DNA of 5,601 nucleotides from Candidatus Sigynarchaeota archaeon (lineage in GTDB: Archaea; Asgardarchaeota; Jordarchaeia; Jordarchaeales; Jordarchaeaceae): NCBI GenBank assembly GCA_030587505.1, contig JAUQYY010000193.1, positions 1 through 5,601 of the forward strand, written 5' to 3'. The position numbers were made by a program, and so were the translations under genes. This document shows positions 1-4,015 of this stretch, one piece after another; position 1 is the first letter of the stretch, and each line of letters starts with the position of its first letter. Under the pieces are notes generated by a model that worked only from the letters and a program-made list of their open reading frames with translations, had not been told where the DNA came from and did not search any database.

Positions 1-42
1 GAAGGACCACCTCCCCCACCGCCGCCCGACTATTTCTACTAA
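1..42 (+). CDS. C-terminal end of a truncated upstream gene (proline-rich tail)
   Basis: The window opens in a frame reading EGPPPPPPPDYFY and then a TAA stop at 40-42. Seven consecutive prolines are written with four different codons (CCA, CCT, CCC, CCG), which argues for selection on the protein rather than a simple nucleotide repeat. Acidic/aromatic ends after a Pro run are common as flexible C-terminal tails, but the protein itself lies outside the window and its function cannot be named. A T-run at 52-56 just after the stop could end its transcript. An alternative is the third frame, open from base 3 to a TAA at 138-140 that overlaps the next start as TAATG; its translation looks less protein-like. 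Moderate to low confidence. Confidence 0.42.
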   Translation, partial: EGPPPPPPPDYFY

Positions 43-139
43 CCCCTCCACTTTTTCATCCCCCAGCACCTAAATTTAACAACCAGTTAACAGAACTTCA
101 AAAAAGTATGTCTACCAACTATCACTGGGGGCTTCTGTA
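43..139 (+). promoter_or_regulatory. Short intergenic region with possible promoter of the HD-domain gene
   Basis: If the upstream gene ends at 42, these 97 bases must hold its terminator and the promoter of the HD gene. CTTTTT at 51-56 could be a T-run terminator. AAATTTAAC at 72-80 is the best TATA-like element and would place a start site near 100-105, giving a leader of about 35-40 nt. The ribosome-binding site before the ATG at 140 is weak: a GGGGG run at 127-131 is the only purine block at suitable distance. All of this is pattern matching by eye. Confidence 0.27.
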
Positions 140-610
140 ATGATTTTTGAAAAAATTGTAGCGGATCTACTGAACTCCCAACAACTGAAAGAGTTGGAAC
201 GATACCCGTCTCACAGGTTCTCCTCCAAAACCAAACAAAAGCAAAACAAAAGGCGGAACCACTGTGTCAGAGTCGGCTGGCTGAGTTTTCACCTCTGCAA
301 AATTCTGGGTGGAGACGCCACGGTCTGCGCCAGAGCGGGAGTTCTACACGATGTAGGTTACGATTACCGAAAGGTCCACAAACCCCTCAGCCAAATCTTT
401 GGACACGCAGAAAAAGGTGCAATCATAGCACAGAAGATGGGAGAAAACCCAAGAGTTGTGGACGCCATAAAAACCCACATGTTCCCTATAGGTGGGGTGC
501 CACGAAGCAAGGAGGCATTCATCGTCTGGATGGCGGACAAGATAGACGCCCTCCTCGAAGTTCTCCATTTATCTAAACTAATCGAAAAAAACTTGTACAG
601 AACAGGCTGA
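140..610 (+). CDS. HD-domain metal-dependent phosphohydrolase, 156 aa
   Basis: Small cytoplasmic HD-superfamily protein, predicted to hydrolyse a phosphate ester such as a nucleotide; the substrate cannot be read from sequence. Metal ligands are visible in order: H41, the H70-D71 doublet (LHDVGYDY), H89 (GHAEKGA), H113 (KTHMFP) and D133 (WMADKIDA). The H...HD...H...H...D series is what dinuclear HD enzymes such as YqeK-type Ap4A hydrolases use, so two metals are plausible; this is inference. The block from H113 through D133 to the leucine-rich end also resembles small HDIG proteins of Firmicutes, from memory. A strongly basic loop (residues 30-39, rich in K, Q and R) precedes H41. No signal peptide or membrane segment. 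The length covers the HD fold and little else, so it looks complete. The ATG at 140 is the only good start. It is convergent with the next gene and probably monocistronic. Confidence 0.85.
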   Translation: MIFEKIVADLLNSQQLKELERYPSHRFSSKTKQKQNKRRNHCVRVGWLSFHLCKILGGDATVCARAGVLHDVGYDYRKVHKPLSQIFGHAEKGAIIAQKMGENPRVVDAIKTHMFPIGGVPRSKEAFIVWMADKIDALLEVLHLSKLIEKNLYRTG

Positions 611-758
611 ACAAGACGATTCAGCAACATTCAAACCAAATTTCTTTTAATAGTGTACTCTTAAGAAGTCTTGGTGGAACTCCCTGAAGAGAACGGTTTA
701 ACCATGCTTTAAGCGGTTTAAAGATAGACCTTTCAGGGGTTTGGTTTCCCCAAAGGTG
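611..758. terminator. Convergent intergenic region with nested inverted repeats, possible bidirectional terminator
   Basis: This gap lies between the 3' ends of two convergent genes. T-rich TTTCTTTTAA near 640-649 may end the HD-gene transcript. CCCTGAA (682-688) pairs with TTCAGGG (732-738), and allowing one bulged base the stem extends as AAC (678-680) with GTT (739-741). Inside it CTTTAA (707-712) pairs with TTAAAG (718-723) around a 5-base loop, and GGTTTAACC (695-703) is itself palindromic. GGTTTAA occurs twice. The position suits termination for both strands, but classic T-runs do not follow the stems, so a structured RNA or protein site is also possible. Confidence 0.35.
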
Positions 759-1757
759 TCACTCTTCTCTGAGTTCTTCGTAAACCTCTTTGATTATGGA
801 CCATACCTTCTTTGGATTTTCGGACTCGACAATACTTCCCTCACATGCTCGGTACGCCCATGTGAACACCGAGTCCACTCCGCTTTTCCCGATTATTCTT
901 CCCGCTTCCCTAACCTCCTCCTCTTTTCCGGCGGGAATCAGAAACCCCTGAATCCAGAGCTGAGACTTCTTCCCGTACCTCCTCGCAAGTCCAACCGTCT
1001 CCCTAGAAACACTGGACACAAAATCCAAATCCCTCCGCACTAGGCTCCAATAAGGATCCGTCCCGAAAACGTCAAGCTCCTTAATGGAGCAAACCTTCTC
1101 CCAGCTCGCACCCTGCTCCTCCGCGGTGAAGAACGGCATAAGACAAACGATGACCGACTTCTTCGAATCGATATCCTTCACAAGTCTACTGGATTCCTGA
1201 AGAAAGTCCAGAATAGATTTCTCCTTGAACTCGAAAACATCCTCATTCGCCCTTTCGGGCATATCGTACCCGTACTGCTCCCTAAAAAGCTCCCGACACC
1301 TCGGACAAACACAGCTATAGATATCCCTAGAACCCGTGATTATGAAGTGCGGCTCGTCCCAGAAAAAACCGTCAAAAACCTCCTCCCCAGCAAGCTTCGA
1401 AACAGCGTCAAAAAAGTACCTCCTAAACCCCTCAGTATTAAAACAGGCACCAACAAGAGGAAGCGGCGGCTCCTTCGACAGCACCTGCCGATTATCCACG
1501 TGATCCTGCAGGAAAACCGAGGGAGGCTCACCCCCAAAAACCTTCCCGAAAGCCCAGAGATTCACATAAACAGTCAACCCCATGTCCTTAGCTATCCCCG
1601 CGATTCTAACCACGTTAGGATACCAAACCTGGTAATCATACTCAGACACAGCCAGCAAAACCGCGTCACAATTATACTCAATTATCTCCCTAAAATCCTC
1701 CTCAGCCCGATCCGGGTAATGAAACCCATAGTACGAAACACCCAACTCGCTAACCAT
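759..1757 (-). CDS. Glycoside hydrolase-like TIM-barrel protein, 332 aa, uncharacterised
   Basis: Predicted (beta/alpha)8 barrel, cytoplasmic (no signal peptide). Numbering from the ATG at 1757: alternating beta strands and helices begin at once (LGVSYYGFHYPD, residues 5-16); a strand ending FFWDEPHF (131-138) carries a carboxylate at the strand end, as the acid/base does in clan GH-A-like barrels; a short C149-x-C151-x-x-C154 insert followed by RELFREQYG resembles the CxxC...F...YG segment of hypothetical glycosyl hydrolase families such as GHL6; FGTDPYW (231-237), WIQGF (268-272) and FTWAYRA (298-304) fit later strands with aromatic substrate contacts. The substrate is unknown and a non-glycosidase barrel cannot be excluded. 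An upstream in-frame GTG at 1769 would add MGDF, but GGGTGAT covers those codons and reads better as the Shine-Dalgarno site for the ATG, so I take the ATG. A TATA box at 1829-1836 supports a leader of about 45-50 nt. Its G/T-rich coding strand follows the regional strand bias. Confidence 0.72.
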   Translation of the reverse strand: MVSELGVSYYGFHYPDRAEEDFREIIEYNCDAVLLAVSEYDYQVWYPNVVRIAGIAKDMGLTVYVNLWAFGKVFGGEPPSVFLQDHVDNRQVLSKEPPLPLVGACFNTEGFRRYFFDAVSKLAGEEVFDGFFWDEPHFIITGSRDIYSCVCPRCRELFREQYGYDMPERANEDVFEFKEKSILDFLQESSRLVKDIDSKKSVIVCLMPFFTAEEQGASWEKVCSIKELDVFGTDPYWSLVRRDLDFVSSVSRETVGLARRYGKKSQLWIQGFLIPAGKEEEVREAGRIIGKSGVDSVFTWAYRACEGSIVESENPKKVWSIIKEVYEELREE

Positions 1758-1828
1758 AAAATCACCCACGCTCTAGACGTGAATCCGAATCCAACAAAAC
1801 GGATTATAAGAAGGAACGTTGACGAAGA

Positions 1829-1836
1829 TATTTAAA
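1829..1836 (-). promoter_or_regulatory. TATA box of the glycosidase-like gene
   Basis: Read on the minus strand this is TTTAAATA, an exact archaeal TATA element, preceded by the purine-rich GTAGAG in the BRE position. Start of transcription is expected about 25 bases downstream, near 1805, leaving a leader of roughly 45-50 nt that contains the GGGTGAT ribosome-binding site at 1762-1768. Confidence 0.65.
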
Positions 1837-2014
1837 CTCTACCAAAACGGTTCTATAACTTTGCCTTCGATACCCGCATCACTTAACTGAAAGCGTTCAA
1901 ACAACTAGCTGACTCCCCCCTAAAAATAAAAGTGAGTACGCTACAATTCAAAAACCTGAAATTCCAACGCTACCCGTTGAACCGTTGCTGGGAATACTCT
2001 CGTCTTACTCACTG

Positions 2015-2021
2015 CTATATA
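2015..2021 (+). promoter_or_regulatory. Possible TATA box of the kinase-like gene
   Basis: CTATATA lies about 50 bases before the chosen ATG at 2069, so transcription would start near 2043 and give a short leader beginning in the purine block at 2041-2060. The upstream BRE position is not purine-rich, which lowers confidence; TAAAAATA at 1921-1928 is the alternative. Confidence 0.38.
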
Positions 2022-2068
2022 CGGGATGTTTTTATTCTCTAGAGAGGAGGAAAAGTGAGGCAGCCCCA

Positions 2069-2653
2069 ATGAAATACGTGTTCACACTCGCGGGAGTACA
2101 CGGCTCCGGAAAAACCACAATCTACGAAATAATCAAAGAGAAACGGAGAAACTGGATCTTCTTCCCAGACAACATAAACTCACCTCGATACCCCTTCGGA
2201 TCCAAAGACAAACAAATAGCCTTCAGAGCAGAACTATGGTTCCTCGAACAAATGATTAAGAGGAACGAAAAGATACGAAGCCTAAACGAAGGAACAATTT
2301 TCTGCGACCGAAGCCCCCTATGCCTACTCAGCTACTCCTACGCACTCTGCACACCCGAGGACTACCAAACAATCGAAAACCTCTACAAAGCAGTAAAATG
2401 GGAAGAAACCGCAGTCTTCTACCTAGAAGAAAGCCCCGAGCAGATACTAAAACAATTAACAACCAGAAAGGAAAAGCATCCCCCAGAGTGGAACGAAACG
2501 GACATAAACTACATCAAAAAGGTGATCGAGGGGTACGAAAAAGTTTTCGAAAAATTCAACCCAAACGTCATACGCATACAGAACAACAGAAAAATCACCG
2601 AAACAGTCCAAGAAATACTAGAAAAAATAGACAACTACACCAGATCCGAGTAA
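2069..2653 (+). CDS. P-loop nucleotide/deoxynucleoside kinase-like protein, 194 aa
   Basis: Small cytoplasmic P-loop kinase of the thymidylate kinase/deoxynucleoside kinase-like group, expected to move the ATP gamma-phosphate to a nucleoside, nucleotide or other small acceptor. Numbering from the ATG at 2069: Walker A GVHGSGKT at 9-16 directly after a hydrophobic first strand (YVFTLA); FCDRSPL at 78-84, the D-R-S motif typical of nucleoside and thymidylate kinases for base and phosphate handling; a hydrophobic strand AVFYLE (115-120); and a basic LID-like segment TTRKEKHPPEW (131-141). The acceptor cannot be deduced. I reject the TTG start at 1985, which would add a 28-residue tail before the first strand and overlap the likely promoter. 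The site before the ATG is only GTGAGG (2055-2060, 8 bases away); a stronger AGAGGAGG at 2043-2050 is too distant. Likely monocistronic, with a hairpin and T-run just after the stop. Confidence 0.75.
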   Translation: MKYVFTLAGVHGSGKTTIYEIIKEKRRNWIFFPDNINSPRYPFGSKDKQIAFRAELWFLEQMIKRNEKIRSLNEGTIFCDRSPLCLLSYSYALCTPEDYQTIENLYKAVKWEETAVFYLEESPEQILKQLTTRKEKHPPEWNETDINYIKKVIEGYEKVFEKFNPNVIRIQNNRKITETVQEILEKIDNYTRSE

Positions 2654-2676
2654 CCCCTCAACAGATCTGCACACCG

Positions 2677-2693
2677 AAAAACCTACCGTTTTT
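2677..2693 (+). terminator. Hairpin/T-run terminator of the kinase-like gene
   Basis: AAAAAC (2677-2682) and GTTTTT (2688-2693) form a perfect 6-base stem around the loop CTACC, with the T-run forming the 3' arm, 24 bases after the TAA stop of the kinase gene. T-runs of this kind end archaeal transcripts with or without the stem. Confidence 0.5.
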
Positions 2694-2773
2694 ACGCCTA
2701 TAGCGTTGATTTGTGGATGTTTTCAATGTTCCAAAAAATCAGAATGGGTAAAAAATAGGAGAGAGGTCGTACT

Positions 2774-2839
2774 ATGGGTTGGGGCTGGTCGTGGGTGGGG
2801 CGCTTCTACGCTTCGGCTAGAGCGAGGTTCTCCAAATAA
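2774..2839 (+). CDS. Possible Trp-rich 21-residue micro-ORF, antisense to the 3' end of its neighbour
   Basis: ATG at 2774 opens 21 codons ending with TAA at 2837-2839. The peptide begins MGWGWSWVGRF and ends ARARFSK: three tryptophans in the first seven residues, then a basic tail with three arginines and a lysine. GGAGAGAGGT at 2758-2767 is a good ribosome-binding site, 6 bases before the ATG. A weak TATA-like CCTATAG (2697-2703) lies upstream. It runs 34 bases into the 3' end of the minus-strand gene. The Trp codons come from a G/T-rich patch, so chance is a real alternative. I know no function; the aromatic-then-basic pattern would suit a membrane- or nucleic-acid-touching peptide, which is only inference. 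Confidence 0.28.
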   Translation: MGWGWSWVGRFYASARARFSK

Positions 2840-3552
2840 CCGACCATGTATTCAAGGTCATCCACGTATATTCCTTCCCCTTTCCTGTAAAGTATAAATG
2901 ATCCTTTCGAGTTGATAAAGCATGTCAGCATCTGTCCCGATGGCAGGGAGTAGGTTCCTCTAAGGGTGTGGATTCTACCGCGCTGTCTCTTCCTGAATAT
3001 GAGGATCTCGGGGGCCCGTTTGATCGCTTCGCCTCTAATTTCCAGAGAGCTGAGGTAGGGGTTTTCCAGATTCGATATAGTGACCGTTGATATCTCCTTA
3101 GCCTTTTTCATGAGTTTGTCCATTGCCTCATCGCTTAGAACCATTGGCTCCGCCTTGAACCCTGTGATCTCCACTGTTTTCGCTACGCTGCGCTTCGCGG
3201 CGAGATAGCTGCCCCTCAGTTCCAAGACACCCGTCTTGCACCTGACGTGGATTTCTCCCTTGTCCTGTGCAATAACGGAAACCGGTACTATCCTTCCCTT
3301 TCTATCCAGCGTATAGTAGTGGGACGGGTAGGACACCACGTACTCCGCTTGAACCTCGCCGTTGAGCTTCTTGGGTTTAATGAATCCTTCCTCGCTTCCG
3401 TTGCCCCAGAGGTGTTTTCTCATTAGTTTGACGACCTCGTCTCCATCGAGTTCCGCTGTTTGAAGTTTGTAGAGTCTCACTGGAATTCCGATTCCGCGCA
3501 TTTTGACAAATTCACCGTTTTTCTTTCCAACTTCGCTGCCTTTTTTTGACAT
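2806..3552 (-). CDS. Conserved-looking protein of unknown function, 248 aa
   Basis: I do not recognise this protein. It has a lysine/glycine-rich, probably disordered start (residues 1-20), no signal peptide and no membrane segment. Residues 22-50 form a compact start (IPVRLYKLQ, then DGDEVVKLMRKHLWG). Residues 68-130 look beta-rich, 140-155 is a charged helix (DEAMDKLMKKAKEI), and 156-225 is again beta-rich with a basic patch RKRQRGR at 187-193. ELRGSY (111-116) and TLRGTY (197-201) sit in similar strand contexts, suggesting two related beta modules. The basic patches would suit nucleic-acid binding, but that is inference. The start is well supported: GGAG at 3561-3564 is 8 bases before the ATG. 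The coding region lacks the strand bias seen in its neighbours, hinting at later arrival. It converges with the kinase-like gene and diverges from the aspartokinase. Confidence 0.78.
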   Translation of the reverse strand: MSKKGSEVGKKNGEFVKMRGIGIPVRLYKLQTAELDGDEVVKLMRKHLWGNGSEEGFIKPKKLNGEVQAEYVVSYPSHYYTLDRKGRIVPVSVIAQDKGEIHVRCKTGVLELRGSYLAAKRSVAKTVEITGFKAEPMVLSDEAMDKLMKKAKEISTVTISNLENPYLSSLEIRGEAIKRAPEILIFRKRQRGRIHTLRGTYSLPSGQMLTCFINSKGSFILYRKGEGIYVDDLEYMVGYLENLALAEA

Positions 3553-3560
3553 TTTGATTT

Positions 3561-3564
3561 CTCC
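3561..3564 (-). promoter_or_regulatory. Shine-Dalgarno site of the 248-aa unknown gene
   Basis: On the minus strand AAAGGAGAAATCAAA precedes the ATG, with GGAG 8 bases from it. This is the most canonical ribosome-binding site in the window and fixes the start at 3552. Confidence 0.65.
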
Positions 3565-3626
3565 TTTGCTTAAACAATTATTTTAGTAGTACGGGTCAAT
3601 TTCTACTGGAAATATTGCCCCAATAA

Positions 3627-3636
3627 GATAAAAAAT
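3627..3636 (-). promoter_or_regulatory. Possible TATA box of the 248-aa unknown gene
   Basis: Read on the minus strand this is ATTTTTTATC, the best A/T element at a distance compatible with a leader of about 50-55 nt that includes the GGAG site. The match is poor and the surroundings are generally A/T-rich. An AATATCAC tandem duplication at 3654-3669 lies upstream of it. Confidence 0.28.
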
Positions 3637-3816
3637 GTATGTAATACACCCAAAATATCACAATATCACAACTCAAAAACAAAAAGAAAAAAGATGCTCA
3701 AAACTCCGCTTAAAGCAACAAAAAATCACAATCCAGTGCAAGTCCCAAAAACATGTCCGAAATCCCTCCTAACTATTGCATCTCTTTGTGAATAATATGA
3801 ACTCAACGATAAGAAA

Positions 3817-3831
3817 CGAAAACTTTTTAAA
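3817..3831 (+). promoter_or_regulatory. Strong archaeal promoter (BRE plus TATA) upstream of aspartokinase
   Basis: CGAAAAC (3817-3823) followed directly by TTTTTAAA (3824-3831) is a near-ideal archaeal BRE/TATA pair. Transcription should begin near 3850-3855. That is about 160 bases before the aspartokinase ATG, so it drives either a long leader or a separate short transcript containing the micro-ORF at 3870. Confidence 0.65.
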
Positions 3832-3869
3832 CTACGTATCCTTAGCAGTAAAGAAGCGGTGAAAAAGAG

Positions 3870-3905
3870 ATGCGGATGGATTATTTTTTCTTGGCCAATA
3901 AGTAG
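3870..3905 (+). CDS. Possible 11-codon leader micro-ORF upstream of aspartokinase
   Basis: ATG CGG ATG GAT ... AAG TAG encodes MRMDYFFLANK. The GGTGA ribosome-binding site at 3858-3862 is 7 bases from the ATG, and a strong promoter lies at ideal distance upstream, so promoter, start site, binding site and ATG are all correctly spaced. It has no run of Lys, Thr or Met codons as a classical amino-acid attenuator would. The internal T-run at 3881-3886 could end a very short transcript. A second overlapping frame starts at GTG 3859 and stops at 4029, just inside aspartokinase; its composition looks random. Confidence 0.3.
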   Translation: MRMDYFFLANK

Positions 3906-3979
3906 GAACAGAACCCAAAAGCCAAAACCCCCGACAACTGCTTTTCTGAAAATTTTGTCCCCCTCTAAAGGCAAACTCC

Positions 3980-3986
3980 TTTTACA
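3980..3986 (+). promoter_or_regulatory. Weak TATA candidate immediately upstream of aspartokinase
   Basis: TTTTACA, with GCAAAC nearby in an approximate BRE position, lies 30-36 bases before the ATG. It would give a leader of only about 8-10 nt, consistent with the lack of a clear Shine-Dalgarno site before the gene (only GGAAG at 4003-4007). This is the alternative to the stronger promoter at 3817. Confidence 0.3.
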
Positions 3987-4015
3987 AAACGAGAAACATT
4001 CAGGAAGTAATCACC

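Larger units (their letters stand above)
1758..2068. promoter_or_regulatory. Divergent intergenic region between glycosidase-like and kinase-like genes
   Basis: About 310 bases without a supported gene, holding promoters for both directions (listed separately). Other things seen: a C6 run at 1915-1920 followed by TAAAAATA (1921-1928), an alternative plus-strand TATA element that would give a leader of about 120 nt; ACGCTAC twice (1938-1944 and 1967-1973), 29 bases apart; and CCGTTG twice within 1975-1987. A TTG-started extension of the kinase frame from 1985 is open but unlikely because it would swallow the promoter. No tRNA or other RNA gene was recognised. Confidence 0.5.
3553..4015. other. 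Long intergenic region between the unknown gene and aspartokinase
   Basis: About 460 bases with no convincing long gene. From the left it holds the leader and promoter region of the minus-strand gene (to about 3640), an A-rich tract with two adjacent AATATCAC copies (3654-3669), a strong plus-strand BRE/TATA at 3817-3831, an 11-codon micro-ORF at 3870-3905, a T-rich tract at 3881-3890, and a weak second TATA candidate just before aspartokinase. A minus-strand TTG-started reading frame across 3726-3974 is hydrophobic but overlaps the plus-strand promoter and is not credible. Confidence 0.55.

Noticed and set aside
1..51. Minus-strand GTG-started frame running off the left edge
   Set aside because: Only 17 codons with weak start signals; the plus-strand poly-Pro tail is the better reading.
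344..630. Minus-strand frames opposite the HD gene
   Set aside because: Shadows of the conserved HD-domain frame, no start signals.
1347..1835. Plus-strand frame opposite the glycosidase-like gene
   Set aside because: Pure antisense shadow: basic, repetitive R/N/P/I composition and no promoter or ribosome-binding site.
1985..2068. 28-residue N-terminal extension of the kinase from a TTG
   Set aside because: It precedes the usual first strand of a P-loop kinase, overlaps the TATA candidate and purine block, and has no ribosome-binding site.
2706..2897. Plus-strand 63-residue frame across the 3' end of the unknown gene
   Set aside because: No ribosome-binding site, random composition, long antisense overlap; the shorter 2774-2839 frame has better signals.
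3726..3974. Minus-strand hydrophobic 82-residue reading frame
   Set aside because: TTG start with GGAG only one base away, low-complexity F/L/S/R composition, and it lies antisense over the strong plus-strand promoter at 3817-3831. Probably non-coding.
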